The notes: generated by a model not told the origin, from the letters alone. Shown: positions 1 to 9,284, counted from the stretch's first letter. The stretch: DNA of 64,000 bases from Psychrobacter sp. P2G3 (GCF_001593285.1 NZ_CP012529.1:3038001-3102000); one strand, 5' to 3'. Translations and numbers: made by a program.

Positions 1-293
1 AAATTATTTTATTTTAAACTGAATTAAAAGTAACTTACCTAGAAGCGTTCTTAATAAGTGGTGAACCACTTCTCAAACTACCTTCCCTTCCGACTGGGAC
101 GCATTATACGCGGTTTCAGCTGAGCGTCAAGGGGCTTTGTCTGCTATTTTAGAGATTATCTAGCCTTATTATTAATACTACTTGTTTATCAGTCAGTTAG
201 CGTCAAAAATAGTTTTACCTTTATCATAACTGGCCTTTGTTTCTTAAAATCGCTCACCTCTTCTATATAAAAGCCTTCTATATATGACACTTT
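1..293. other. Left-edge intergenic region
   Basis: No coding sequence is visible here. It holds the minus-strand promoter at 103-130 and, downstream of it, a short perfect hairpin (58-73, arms AAGTGGT/ACCACTT) that would lie in the 5' part of that transcript. Bases 131-293 show nothing recognisable. Confidence 0.5.
103..130 (-). promoter_or_regulatory. Strong sigma-70 promoter reading out of the left edge
   Basis: On the minus strand a TTGACG box (125-130) is separated by 16 bases from a perfect TATAAT (103-108). It is followed directly by a GC-rich discriminator, GCGTCCC. That combination is typical of stringently controlled rRNA and tRNA promoters. No protein start follows in the remaining 100 bases, so the transcript runs out of the window. 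The stable-RNA assignment is inference from promoter style only. Confidence 0.6.
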
Positions 294-995
294 TTATAGC
301 TTGCCAATCTTTTTAAAAAATTCTTTATAGGCAGCGACTTTTTTATCTAACGCTAAAGGATAGGCGCGCGAAGTTGAAGGCAACCTATATAAGGTAAGAC
401 TATTAATATCAGTTTTTTTATTATGGTCGTTTTGCCATTGGTAAGGATAATCCATACTTTGATTGGTCTTAGGATACTTCGACTTGGCAGGTGGCTTAGC
501 TAATAAGTTAAGTAATACCTCTGTTGCCTTGCCTCCTGTCGTAAATAAGGTCTGCACCTTTGGTACTTGTAGCAAGATATTGTCTAAATCAACAGGCGTT
601 ACAACGGTTAAGTTCTTATCCGAGGCATTGCCCGTTTCACGAATAGCTTGTTTTACTGTCGGACAAGAAGCGATACCGCGCTCGAACATAAAGTCGCGAA
701 TACGCTCAGGATCAAAGCGTTTTTCATCGCCGACTCTAAAATAATTGGCATTATCAAAAAACACGCGCCCGTAAATACGCCACATATCATTATAAAAATT
801 AGGATAATGAAAACTCATGGCCCATTTGTCAGCTGTCGGTGGAAAAGTTCCCATCATCATCACCGTGGCATTGGGTGGTAAAACAGGACCAAACGGATGG
901 GTTTCTATTTTTGCTGCTGGTATCTCTAGCGTTACTGAGCTAGGAGCTGTTTCATTCTGGGTGCTTGATAGTTGTTTGGTCATAATATTCTTCAT
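294..995 (-). CDS. Uracil-DNA glycosylase superfamily protein
   Basis: This is a probable DNA base-excision glycosylase of the UDG superfamily. After about 35 polar residues the protein has the first active-site motif (MGTFPP near residue 48, followed by FHYPNFYNDMWRI). Near the C terminus it has the leucine-loop-like motif LPSTSRAYP, which in UDG-fold enzymes follows the last core strand. The HYPN...W pattern recalls the hypoxanthine/SMUG2-like branches rather than Ung. At 233 aa the length fits. A second ATG at 983 has a better-placed GAAG ahead of it, so the protein may be four residues shorter. It stands alone, divergent from upp. Substrate specificity cannot be read from the sequence. 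Confidence 0.75.
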   Translation of the reverse strand: MKNIMTKQLSSTQNETAPSSVTLEIPAAKIETHPFGPVLPPNATVMMMGTFPPTADKWAMSFHYPNFYNDMWRIYGRVFFDNANYFRVGDEKRFDPERIRDFMFERGIASCPTVKQAIRETGNASDKNLTVVTPVDLDNILLQVPKVQTLFTTGGKATEVLLNLLAKPPAKSKYPKTNQSMDYPYQWQNDHNKKTDINSLTLYRLPSTSRAYPLALDKKVAAYKEFFKKIGKL

Positions 996-1254
996 CAGAA
1001 AAGCGGTTTTTTTGGTATCATAGCAGGTCTAAACACTGCTTCACTTGTTATGGCGCTATGATAGTCAAATGTGGTCGACTTAAATAAAACTAACCTCGTT
1101 GTAAATGCATTTGGCCCGCTTTATTATTAGAGTATTAAGCTTACTATTTATGGGCTAAATATAGGGTTAATGTGCAGTAAGTGTTTGTATCTTTTATACT
1201 AATAGCAATCGCAGTTACTGCGCAAGCATCAGACCAAAAACCAAGAGAATACTT

Positions 1255-1902
1255 ATGAGCGACTTAAAAATTACTGTAATTGAGCATCCGTTAGTCCGTC
1301 ATAAACTCAGCCTCATGCGCGAAAAAGACTGTAGTACTTATAAGTTCCGTACGCTAACTAAAGAACTTGCACGTTTGATGGCTTATGAGGCAAGCCGCGA
1401 TTTTGAAATTGAAACGTTCCCGATGGAAGGCTGGTGTGGTGAGATCACTGGTGAGCAAATTATCGGTAAGACGGCAACGATTGTACCTATTCTACGTGCT
1501 GGTATTGGCATGTTGGACGGGGTGCTCGATTTGATTCCTACTGCAAAAATCTCTGTCGTGGGTTTGCAGCGCGACGAAGAGACCTTGCAACCAGTACCAT
1601 TTTTTGAAAAATTCGTCAGCCACATGGACAAACGTCCTGCTCTTATCATTGATCCAATGTTAGCAACGGGTGGTTCGATGGTAGCGACTATTGAGATGCT
1701 AAAGAAAAATGGCTGTACCAATATTAAAGCCTTAGTGTTAGTTGCTGCACCTGAGGGCGTACGCTTGGTGAATGAAGCGCATCCTGACGTGACCATTTAT
1801 ACCGCCGCACTAGACAGTCATTTAGATGAGCACGGTTACATCATTCCAGGTCTTGGCGATGCAGGTGATAAAATCTTTGGTAAGCAATTATCAAATAGGT
1901 AA
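1255..1902 (+). CDS. upp: Uracil phosphoribosyltransferase
   Basis: This enzyme makes UMP from uracil and PRPP in pyrimidine salvage in the cytosol. The 215-aa protein has the type I PRTase PRPP-binding loop ([17 protein letters not shown], about 130-146). It also has the RAGIGM segment typical of bacterial Upp near residue 83 and the C-terminal [11 protein letters not shown] uracil-binding end. Length and motifs match E. coli Upp closely. An AAGAGA ribosome binding site lies 6-7 bases before the ATG. An SDR gene follows 126 bases later on the same strand without an obvious terminator, so read-through is possible. Confidence 0.97.
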   Translation: MSDLKITVIEHPLVRHKLSLMREKDCSTYKFRTLTKELARLMAYEASRDFEIETFPMEGWCGEITGEQIIGKTATIVPILRAGIGMLDGVLDLIPTAKISVVGLQRDEETLQPVPFFEKFVSHMDKRPALIIDPMLATGGSMVATIEMLKKNGCTNIKALVLVAAPEGVRLVNEAHPDVTIYTAALDSHLDEHGYIIPGLGDAGDKIFGKQLSNR

Positions 1903-2028
1903 CTATCGATTGAACCGCAGTTAAGATAGCAACTATTAAGCCAAGACAGTTGGGCTAACAACATAAGCCAAAACAAATACTCGTCATAAAAATTATGCCA
2001 CAAGCACACAGCATCAAAAGGATATGAA

Positions 2029-2781
2029 ATGAACGTATTGATTACAGGAGCAAGCGCTGGTTTCGGTAAAGCACTGGCTGAACGTTTGGTTGCCAAAGGT
2101 CACCGTGTGATTGGCTGTGCCAGACGTATCGATAAACTTAATGCTTTGGCAGAAACTTTGGGCGATTTATTCTTACCCGTAGTGATGGACGTCAGTGATA
2201 CTGCCTCTATTCCGCAAATTATCGCCGATTTGCCAGATGGCTTTAGTCAAATCGATGTCTTGGTTAACAATGCTGGGCTAGCACTGGGTACAGAGCCTGC
2301 CCAAAATGCCAGCCTTGATGACTGGATGCGTATGACAGATACCAATATCAAAGGTCTGATGGCGCTGACTCATGCCGTCTTGCCAGCGATGGTCGCTCGC
2401 GATAGTGGTTATATCATTAATGTTGGCTCGATTGCAGGCAGCTGGCCTTACTTTGGTGGTAACGTTTATGGCGCTACTAAAGCATTTGTAAAACAATTTA
2501 GCTTGAACTTGCGTGCGGATTTATTAGGTACGCAAGTGCGAGTGACCAATCTTGAACCGGGTAATGTTGCGGGTACTGAGTTTTCAAACGTCCGCTATCA
2601 CGGTGATGAAGATAAAGCAGCTAAGGTTTATGATGGCTTTAAAACCATGACTGGAGAAGATATTGGCGATATTTTACTTTGGCTCATAGAATCTCCTGCT
2701 CACATTAACGTTAACCGCTTAGAAGTGATGCCAGTCGCGCAAACCTATAATGGATTAACGATTGCTAAGCAAGACAGCTAG
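2029..2781 (+). CDS. Short-chain dehydrogenase, YdfG-like
   Basis: This is an NAD(P)-dependent oxidoreductase of the classical SDR family, resembling E. coli YdfG (3-hydroxy acid dehydrogenase/malonic semialdehyde reductase). The N terminus MNVLITGASAGFGKALAERL carries the TGxxxGxG cofactor loop, and basic residues after strand 2 (CARRIDKL) favour NADP(H). NNAG is near residue 83. The catalytic Ser is in NVGSIAG and the Tyr/Lys pair is in YGATK near residue 152. Length (250 aa) is normal. The ribosome binding site AAAAGGAT is well placed. The physiological substrate is inferred only from the YdfG resemblance. Confidence 0.88.
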   Translation: MNVLITGASAGFGKALAERLVAKGHRVIGCARRIDKLNALAETLGDLFLPVVMDVSDTASIPQIIADLPDGFSQIDVLVNNAGLALGTEPAQNASLDDWMRMTDTNIKGLMALTHAVLPAMVARDSGYIINVGSIAGSWPYFGGNVYGATKAFVKQFSLNLRADLLGTQVRVTNLEPGNVAGTEFSNVRYHGDEDKAAKVYDGFKTMTGEDIGDILLWLIESPAHINVNRLEVMPVAQTYNGLTIAKQDS

Positions 2782-2828
2782 ACAGTAAGTTGAAAAGCCA
2801 GCCTATAATTTTTTGTAGATTTAAAATA

Positions 2829-3509
2829 TCAACGCAACTCATAATAACGCAGCAATACGGCAGTGTCATTTGGCATCGCCGTATTAGTTAGCTTCTCACT
2901 ACTTAAAACCTGCTCATTTACCAAACGTAAATCATGAAACTCTAATACCAATACTTCATTACGGGTGCGTTCGCTCGTGCGCTTATTATGACGTACTGGA
3001 AATCCAACGACTTGCTTGCCAACGACTTTTATCTGATTCACAATTAAGATTTGACTGTTTTCTCGTCCTGACTTTAGCGCATCCTGCTTAATTTTTTGAG
3101 CCCCTAAGACCGCAGTAGCAGGATTGACGGTGCTGGTAAATAATTTGTCGAAGCGTGCGCTTTTGGGCACATTTCCAGCGACAAATAATACTTGTCCTAA
3201 TGGTAGATATTGAGCGTGACGCATTAGCTCGGCACGAAATAGCGCTGGCATATCCATATTAAAATTGTCTTCAGTCTGGCTATAAAAAGCTGCAAAACTA
3301 CGCTGGATATAACGTCCGAATACGGAAGCATGAATCCAATCTTGATAAGTATCGTTTGCTAATAATTGCTTGGTAAAGTCTTTTGGGTCTAAAACAAGGC
3401 CACCTGTTAGTAGCGCCATCAATAAACTATGCGGATCCGTAAAGTTCTGCTGCATCCAGACCTGCGGATAAAGGCTACTATCAAGTTCTGATAATGTCGC
3501 TCTACTCAT
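2829..3509 (-). CDS. Uncharacterised protein, possible divergent ADP-ribosyltransferase fold
   Basis: I do not recognise this 226-aa protein by name. It has no signal peptide or membrane segment. Three stretches fall in the order expected for an R-S-E type ADP-ribosyltransferase fold. A strand LGQVLFVAG (104-112) occupies the place of the usual LYRG strand. LFTSTVNP (123-130) resembles the STS motif. NEVLVLE (184-190) resembles the catalytic Glu strand, E-V-L-L. The catalytic Arg position appears to be Val/Ala, so the protein may be inactive or the match may be chance. The start has a good AAGGGA site 9 bases upstream. It is a single gene convergent with the SDR and divergent from a hydrolase. 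Confidence 0.55.
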   Translation of the reverse strand: MSRATLSELDSSLYPQVWMQQNFTDPHSLLMALLTGGLVLDPKDFTKQLLANDTYQDWIHASVFGRYIQRSFAAFYSQTEDNFNMDMPALFRAELMRHAQYLPLGQVLFVAGNVPKSARFDKLFTSTVNPATAVLGAQKIKQDALKSGRENSQILIVNQIKVVGKQVVGFPVRHNKRTSERTRNEVLVLEFHDLRLVNEQVLSSEKLTNTAMPNDTAVLLRYYELR

Positions 3510-3698
3510 AAACCAATATCCCTTTTCATTATTAAGCCATCACTTTGACGACTCTTCACTGATAGACATTTTTTATGCTATGGTCAGCCTGACTGTTTTT
3601 ACTATAACAGCCTATTATCAATAATATAAAGACGTTTTGTGCTAAGCATTTTGACATTAAAATAGTTTGATAACATTAAGATGAGATGAAGCCACTTC

Positions 3699-4655
3699 AT
3701 GATAAAAAATCTGCTCACACTGCCGATGCAATACCAATTACAGACTATGAACGTCACTACTGCTAACAATATAACGCTCCCAGTCTCAGTCATCGGTAAA
3801 GGCAAACCTGTGCTCATGCTACATGCTTACGGCATGGATGCGCGTGAGTTTTTACCGTTTATCTTACCGCTCGCGGGCGAATATCAGTTCTATTTACCGC
3901 ACTTTAGAGGTTTTGGAGAAGCGAAATCTATCAATTTGACGCAATTTGATTTTGTACGCCAGTATGCTGACGATATTAACGCAGTGATTGAGCAAGTTTG
4001 CCGTGAGCTAAGCATAGAGTCTCTACCTGTTGCCGCTATTTCAATGGGCGCTCAAGTGATGTGGGCATATTTTGAACGTTTTGGTATATCGCGGGTAAGT
4101 CACTATTTAAATATCGACCAAAGCCCTGCTATCCATAATCAGTCTGATTGGCAAGGTGGATTGTTCGGAGAGAAACAGCAAGAGGTGTTTGATATTTTTC
4201 ATAACGTGGTCGATATGACGCTACCCTATGCCAAGATTGATAGCTTCACGCATCTGCCATTTGCTATCAAACGCCGAGTCACTGATGTCGAACGGCTATT
4301 CTCTTTACTATCAGTAAATCGCTCGCGCTCAAAAGCCATCATACAATTCTTGACTCATCAAAATGATCATCAGCTGGTGTTTTATAATCACAGTACATGG
4401 CAACACAAGATGCGCTGCTTGCAAGCTTACTTAGAGCTGCCCTACGACTTTCGGGCAGTCATAGAAAAAGTCACTATTCCAGTAGTGAACTTAATTGGTG
4501 GTCGCTCTAGATTATATGATCCCGAATGGCAGCAGAAAGTCACCTATATGCTACCTAATGCTATTGAAGTTGTTTTACCGAAGGCGGGTCATGCGGTACC
4601 AATGGACGAGCCGATTGGCTTTTATAAAGTGTTAAAGAGATTTTTGGAAGGTTAG
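3699..4655 (+). CDS. Alpha/beta hydrolase
   Basis: This is a cytosolic serine hydrolase of the alpha/beta-hydrolase fold with unknown substrate. The nucleophile elbow is ISMGA with Ser115. The oxyanion segment is LMLHAYGMDAREF (39-51), with HAYG in place of the usual HGxx. The C-terminal His lies in AGHAVPMDEP. The HFRGFGEA segment corresponds to the strand before the nucleophile. A cap region of about 110 residues separates nucleophile and His. Length is 318 aa. The start is uncertain: in-frame ATGs at 3726 and 3747 are also possible and none has a strong ribosome binding site. Confidence 0.8.
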   Translation: MIKNLLTLPMQYQLQTMNVTTANNITLPVSVIGKGKPVLMLHAYGMDAREFLPFILPLAGEYQFYLPHFRGFGEAKSINLTQFDFVRQYADDINAVIEQVCRELSIESLPVAAISMGAQVMWAYFERFGISRVSHYLNIDQSPAIHNQSDWQGGLFGEKQQEVFDIFHNVVDMTLPYAKIDSFTHLPFAIKRRVTDVERLFSLLSVNRSRSKAIIQFLTHQNDHQLVFYNHSTWQHKMRCLQAYLELPYDFRAVIEKVTIPVVNLIGGRSRLYDPEWQQKVTYMLPNAIEVVLPKAGHAVPMDEPIGFYKVLKRFLEG

Positions 4656-4838
4656 GCACAACATTACGCTGTCACATAAAAACTCTATAATCGACACTAT
4701 AACTTTACAACACGTCATAGTAATTGCTCCGATCTACTTTTATACTAAAAAGCTGACGTTTGCCTTCATTAACCAAAAACCAAATCAAAAAGGTGCGTCA
4801 TTATAAAAACTTTATAATAATATCAAAAGGATCTGAGC

Positions 4839-5675
4839 ATGCCATATGTGAAAGTTGCAACTCAAAACGAGCAACCTGTCGAACTATATTACGAAATCCA
4901 AGGTACTGGCAAACCTGTTGTGTTGATTCATGGTTGGCCATTAAGCGGACGGGCGTGGGAGTCACAACTCCCTGCACTGGTTGAGGCGGGTTATCAAGTG
5001 ATTACGTATGACAGACGTGGTTTTGGGAAATCCTCCCAGCCATGGAACGGGTATGATTACGATACTTTGGCACAAGATCTAAAAGCCTTGATGGATGAGC
5101 TAGATTTAATAGATGCTACTATCGTCGGCTTCTCTATGGGCGGTGGCGAAGTGGCGCGTTATCTTGGGAAATATGGTTCAGAGCGTGTCAGTAAAGCAGT
5201 ACTAGCCTCTGCTGTGCCGCCCTATTTATTTAAGGCGGATGATAATCCTGATGGTGGCTTAGAAGAGCAAGACATTCAGGAGTTTTTAGATGGTGTCAGC
5301 GGTGACCGTATTGCCTTCTTAAATGACTTTACTAAGAACTTTTTTACTCCAAAAGACGGCAAATTATTAGTTAGTAAACCATTACGTTTATATAACCGTG
5401 ACATTGCTGCATTTGCCTCTGCCAAAGCTAGCTACGATTGTGTCAAAGCTTTTAGCTATACCGATTTCCGTGATGATTTAAAAGCATTTGACGTACCAAC
5501 TTTGATCATTCATGGCGATGCGGATCAAATCGTACCGTTAGAAGTGAGTGGTCAGCGTTCTCACGATATGATTGCAAATATTCAACTTCATATCATTGAA
5601 GGTGGTCCGCACGGTATTAATGTGACTCATGCAAAAGAGTTTAATGAAGCCTTAATTGCCTTTTTAGACAGCTAA
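4839..5675 (+). CDS. Alpha/beta hydrolase, cofactor-free haloperoxidase/esterase type
   Basis: This 278-aa protein closely resembles the non-haem chloroperoxidase/aryl-esterase branch of alpha/beta hydrolases. It has LIHGWPLSGRAWE near the N terminus, YDRRGFGKSSQP, the nucleophile elbow VGFSMGGGE with Ser99, an acid in HGDADQIVP, and the His in GGPHGIN near the end. The family is known for ester hydrolysis and perhydrolysis; true halogenation is usually a side reaction. An AAAAGGAT ribosome binding site precedes the ATG. A hairpin terminator follows at once. It is not obviously co-regulated with the preceding hydrolase, from which 183 bases separate it. Confidence 0.88.
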   Translation: MPYVKVATQNEQPVELYYEIQGTGKPVVLIHGWPLSGRAWESQLPALVEAGYQVITYDRRGFGKSSQPWNGYDYDTLAQDLKALMDELDLIDATIVGFSMGGGEVARYLGKYGSERVSKAVLASAVPPYLFKADDNPDGGLEEQDIQEFLDGVSGDRIAFLNDFTKNFFTPKDGKLLVSKPLRLYNRDIAAFASAKASYDCVKAFSYTDFRDDLKAFDVPTLIIHGDADQIVPLEVSGQRSHDMIANIQLHIIEGGPHGINVTHAKEFNEALIAFLDS

Positions 5676-5697
5676 CTACCCTTTCAATATGCATAAA

Positions 5698-5721
5698 AAA
5701 GCGACCTTAAATGGTCGCTTT
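5698..5721 (+). terminator. Intrinsic terminator after the haloperoxidase-like gene
   Basis: A perfect 9-bp stem AAAGCGACC/GGTCGCTTT (5698-5706 and 5713-5721) has a 6-base loop and lies 22 bases after the stop. Flanking A- and T-rich ends could let it also serve the convergent minus-strand gene. Confidence 0.8.
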
Positions 5722-5769
5722 CTTGTTTGGTTAATTAAATATAAGGATAATTTATAAGAAAGTTTAGAA

Positions 5770-7182
5770 TTAATCAGCCAAAGCTTTAATCATCTCAAAT
5801 CTAGGTATTTCTTTACCATCTACTATGACTGTCTCAGCAAACATCGCTAACGGTCGTACCCAGACACCATATTCGCCATACAAACAGCGATAAACGACTA
5901 ACGCTTCTTCCGTTTCGGAATGCTGAGCGGTATGCAAAACTTGGTAAAGACTGCCTTTATAATGGCGGTAAATGCCTTGGGGAATAACAAAAACATCTTT
6001 TGGTAAAACACCATAGTTCTCAATGTTTTTAACTTTTTTAAGTCTAACTATTTCTGCAATAACATCTTCAATTTCAATAATAGCTCCAGTATAGGCATCA
6101 AAGTAGCTAGGATAGATAATATAACTTATCGCAAATAAGGCTTCTAAAGATAGCTTTTTCTTTCGTCTTACAGTTGGTTGTCTATCGTCAGTTAACCCCC
6201 AACCTGAATAGAAAGGAGCGCCAATTGTGGTTACTTTGATACCTCTTATCAAAGCTTCAAATCCTGACAAAGATGTCATAGTATAAACATGATCTATCGT
6301 CTCTAAAGCATCTGCAAGTGGTATATCCAACTCCAGTACTTGACATATATCTCTAACTAACAAGGGGCTGGATAAATAATCTCGGTGACCATTTAAAACG
6401 TCTGGATGTACTTTATATATAATCTGCGCATCTGGATTCTCAGCGGCGGCTATTTTTACTAGCTCGTTATTAGTCAGCTTTGATATACAGCCATGCTTTA
6501 TCGAAGCATCGTCTTCTACCTGACCAATTACCAATATCCGCTTACCTTTTTTCTCTCCGTAAATACCTTGCACATCAACCTTTTTTGAATGATTATACTT
6601 ACTAATTCTATGCGATTTAATGGTATCTATTAGATCTTTTGTTCTTAATAACAAGTCATCGTTACATTCATAAGAATTTAATAGATTCTCTAAATCTGTT
6701 GGTTTTCCCGCATCGAAATATGGACCAACGCTGTCTAAACAAAGAGATAAAGGAGGTTCTTTAGTTGCACCCAACCCAACCGAACGAATAAAACCATCTT
6801 CAACGAAGTACGTTTTTATATCGTTCTTTTGGATAAAATCAAATATAAAATCAGGTGCTTTATACCCCCAGATAAAGATTTGGCTTCTATCTATATTAAC
6901 CATTATCTGCCAACGATATCGTCGATTAAACTGCTCTTTTGAAATAGATTTGTCGATAAATACTAAGTTATATTCTTTAAAATACTTCCTAATAAATTTT
7001 TTCCAAGTACTAAATCCTATAATATAGATAGTTGGTAGAGAGTTTGATTTTGAGTTTGAAACTAATTTAGAAAGCTCATCTGTTAACACCTCTTTATTGC
7101 GTTCAGATAGTGGTAAGCGCTTCATTAAAATATCATTAGTCGACTGGATAGGATATTTAATGAACTTTTTGATTTTTTTCAT
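5770..7182 (-). CDS. KpsC-type capsule glycosyltransferase with C-terminal DUF1653 domain
   Basis: Residues about 50-380 match a single module of the KpsC/KpsS capsule synthesis family, retaining Kdo transferases that build the linker of group 2-type capsules. Key stretches are YFVEDGFIRSVGLG near 132, KVHPDVLNGHRD near 255, and TSLSGFEALIRG followed by APFYSGWGLTDDR near 305-335. Full KpsC has two such modules in about 670 aa; here there is one. Residues about 400-466 form a complete DUF1653 domain (YRHYKGSLYQVLH, HSETEE, VVYRCLYG, VWVRPLAMF, IPRF), normally a separate small protein. No other capsule gene is nearby. The coding region looks more AT-rich than its neighbours, suggesting acquisition. 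No strong ribosome binding site precedes the ATG. Confidence 0.85.
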   Translation of the reverse strand: MKKIKKFIKYPIQSTNDILMKRLPLSERNKEVLTDELSKLVSNSKSNSLPTIYIIGFSTWKKFIRKYFKEYNLVFIDKSISKEQFNRRYRWQIMVNIDRSQIFIWGYKAPDFIFDFIQKNDIKTYFVEDGFIRSVGLGATKEPPLSLCLDSVGPYFDAGKPTDLENLLNSYECNDDLLLRTKDLIDTIKSHRISKYNHSKKVDVQGIYGEKKGKRILVIGQVEDDASIKHGCISKLTNNELVKIAAAENPDAQIIYKVHPDVLNGHRDYLSSPLLVRDICQVLELDIPLADALETIDHVYTMTSLSGFEALIRGIKVTTIGAPFYSGWGLTDDRQPTVRRKKKLSLEALFAISYIIYPSYFDAYTGAIIEIEDVIAEIVRLKKVKNIENYGVLPKDVFVIPQGIYRHYKGSLYQVLHTAQHSETEEALVVYRCLYGEYGVWVRPLAMFAETVIVDGKEIPRFEMIKALAD

Positions 7183-7317
7183 AGAAGAAAAGTCACTATT
7201 AGTTTGATAGACAGGAATTTACTTAAGATTCTTATTTATATTAACTACAAATTTTAGTGGTTGTTATTGTGTGTTGAACAGTCGACCAAAGCACTGATAA
7301 AGACTATTTTTAAATGT

Positions 7318-7893
7318 TTAATACGTCTTAAGCTTTTTCATCAATTCTGCTTTTACTTGTGGCCACTCAGACTTTACCAAACTATACATCGCTGTATCTG
7401 AAATAACGCCGTCACGGCAGACTCTATTGCCTCGAATGACCCCATCTTTTTTGGCGCCTAAGCGTTCAATCGCTTCTTGTGAGCGGCGATTGCCAATATC
7501 CGCGCGCCAGCCTACGGTTTGATATTCTAAGGTTTCAAATATATAGGTGAGCAGCATGAGCTTACAGGTCGTATTGACATGCGTGCGCCAATACGATTGA
7601 GCATACCAGGTATAGCCAATCTCTAAGCGTTTCGCAAAAGGCAAAATATCATGGAAGCTCGTTGAGCCAATCGCCTTACCGGTTGACTCATCAATGACGA
7701 CAAAAGCTTTTCTATCGGGCATTGATTCTGCAGTATTGATGTAGTCGATGACTTTATCTGGCTCTGGTACAGAAGTCTCGTTTATTTTCCATAGTTCACC
7801 GTCTTGGCAAGCTTCGGCTAAGTCATTTGCATAACTTAATGTCAATGGCTTAAGGGTGATTCCGTTACTTGATAATGTAGGAAGGTCTAGCAT
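7318..7893 (-). CDS. GNAT-family N-acetyltransferase, RimJ/RimL-like
   Basis: This is a probable acetyl-CoA-dependent acetyltransferase of the RimJ/RimL-like GNAT group (191 aa). The pattern is an opening ITLKPLTLSYANDL, a central strand IGSTSFHDI, then RLEIGYTWYAQSYWRTHVN containing the EIGY/W...R segment of the family. After that come WRADIGNRRSQEAIERLGAKKDGVIRG, with the N-RSQ-A-ERLG motif. A very strong GAGGAGAG ribosome binding site precedes the ATG. It lies 60 bases downstream of tyrS on the same strand and may be read through from it. The acceptor is unknown; protein N-termini or a small molecule are both possible. Confidence 0.88.
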   Translation of the reverse strand: MLDLPTLSSNGITLKPLTLSYANDLAEACQDGELWKINETSVPEPDKVIDYINTAESMPDRKAFVVIDESTGKAIGSTSFHDILPFAKRLEIGYTWYAQSYWRTHVNTTCKLMLLTYIFETLEYQTVGWRADIGNRRSQEAIERLGAKKDGVIRGNRVCRDGVISDTAMYSLVKSEWPQVKAELMKKLKTY

Positions 7894-7953
7894 ATCTCTC
7901 TCCTCAAGCCATAATGAACTTATAAACTCTCTTTACCTAACTTGCCATCTTGA

Positions 7954-9165
7954 TTAACCCACCGTCACTTTTGCATAAGCTTTTTTACCTGCTTGGATAA
8001 CCGCTGTCTGCCCTGAGGTTAAGCTAAAGCTGGCGTCGACCACTTCGCCATCCACTTTTACTGCGCCACGTTTTACCATATCTTTAGCTGCTGAGTTGTT
8101 TTTGGCAAGTTCAGCTTGGTTCAGAATTTGGGTAATAAATAGTGCGTCTTGACCTTCTAAATCTAGCATTATCTCTGGTAAATCCACTGGTAATTCGCCA
8201 TCAGCCAGTACGTTACCTGCAGATTTATGCGCATTGGCAGCAGCGTCCGCATCATGAAAACGCTCAATCAATTCTTCGGCTAAAATACGTTTGATTTCTT
8301 GTGGATTGCGACCATTTTCCATCTCTGCCATCAAGCTGTCGACTTCTTCCATCGGTTTAAAGCTTAAAAATTCAAAGTAGCGACGAATTAGGGTATCTGG
8401 CATGGATAGGATTTTTTGGTACATCGTGCCCGGTGCATCATAGATGCCGACATAGTTGTTCAGTGACTTAGACATTTTATTGACGCCGTCTAAGCCTTCT
8501 AAGATTGGCACCGTAATACAAACTTGCGGCTCTTGACCATAACGGCCTTGCAAAGTGCGACCCATCAAGATATTAAAGGTTTGATCGGTACCGCCAAGCT
8601 CGACGTCGGCTTTTAGCGCGATAGAGTCATAACCTTGCACCAATGGGTATAAAAACTCATGGATAGCAATTGGCGTTTGCGCCGCGTAGCGTTTAGAGAA
8701 ATCATCGCGCTCAAGCATACGTGAAACGGTCAACTGGCTAGAAAGCTGAATCATATCACCCGCTGACATATCCTTGAACCATTCAGAGTTAAAGACAATC
8801 TTGGTTTTTTCTTTATCCAAAATCTTAAAGACTTGCTCAGCATAAGTTTGCGCATTGATTTGGATTTGCTCGTCGGTCAATGGTGGACGCGTAGAATTTT
8901 TACCAGAGGGATCGCCAATTTTGGCCGTATAATCACCAATTAAAAAATAAATCTCATGACCCAAATCTTGAAAGTGCTTAAGCTTATTAATCAATACCGT
9001 GTGACCTAAATGCAGATCAGGTGCGGTGGGATCAAAGCCTGCCTTAATACGTAGCGGACGGTTTAGTTTTAACTTAGCGACTAAATCTTCTTGCGATAGA
9101 ATTTCTTGCGTACCGCGCTGAATAAGGGCAAGTTGTTCTTCTAAGGTGTATGAATGGTCTGTCAT
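7954..9165 (-). CDS. tyrS: Tyrosyl-tRNA synthetase (TyrZ/TyrRS2 type)
   Basis: This enzyme charges tRNA-Tyr with tyrosine. The 403-aa class I synthetase has the HIGH signature as HLGHT at residues 52-56 and the KMSKS loop ([10 protein letters not shown], about 230). It has a C-terminal S4 RNA-binding domain (about 340-400, with [17 protein letters not shown]). The overall form matches the second bacterial TyrRS type found in Moraxellaceae and Pseudomonas. AAAGAGA lies ahead of the ATG. It is divergent from anmK, a pairing also common in related genomes. It is essential unless a second tyrS exists elsewhere. Confidence 0.96.
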   Translation of the reverse strand: MTDHSYTLEEQLALIQRGTQEILSQEDLVAKLKLNRPLRIKAGFDPTAPDLHLGHTVLINKLKHFQDLGHEIYFLIGDYTAKIGDPSGKNSTRPPLTDEQIQINAQTYAEQVFKILDKEKTKIVFNSEWFKDMSAGDMIQLSSQLTVSRMLERDDFSKRYAAQTPIAIHEFLYPLVQGYDSIALKADVELGGTDQTFNILMGRTLQGRYGQEPQVCITVPILEGLDGVNKMSKSLNNYVGIYDAPGTMYQKILSMPDTLIRRYFEFLSFKPMEEVDSLMAEMENGRNPQEIKRILAEELIERFHDADAAANAHKSAGNVLADGELPVDLPEIMLDLEGQDALFITQILNQAELAKNNSAAKDMVKRGAVKVDGEVVDASFSLTSGQTAVIQAGKKAYAKVTVG

Positions 9166-9284
9166 GATGATCTCTTTATTGTCTTTATTGAAAGATTAAA
9201 TTGTTTGAACTATTTAGAATCTGATAGCCATCAAAAGATGTTAGAATTTGACAGATATACTAGCGTTTTTTAAGGGAAATTGCC

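Noticed and set aside
4839..5675. Reading the haloperoxidase-like protein as a true halogenating enzyme.
   Set aside because: The Ser-Asp-His hydrolase triad is complete and cofactor-free haloperoxidases generally act as esterases.
5770..7182. The possibility of a capsule biosynthesis cluster.
   Set aside because: Only one capsule-type gene is present; neighbours are a hydrolase, a GNAT protein and tyrS.
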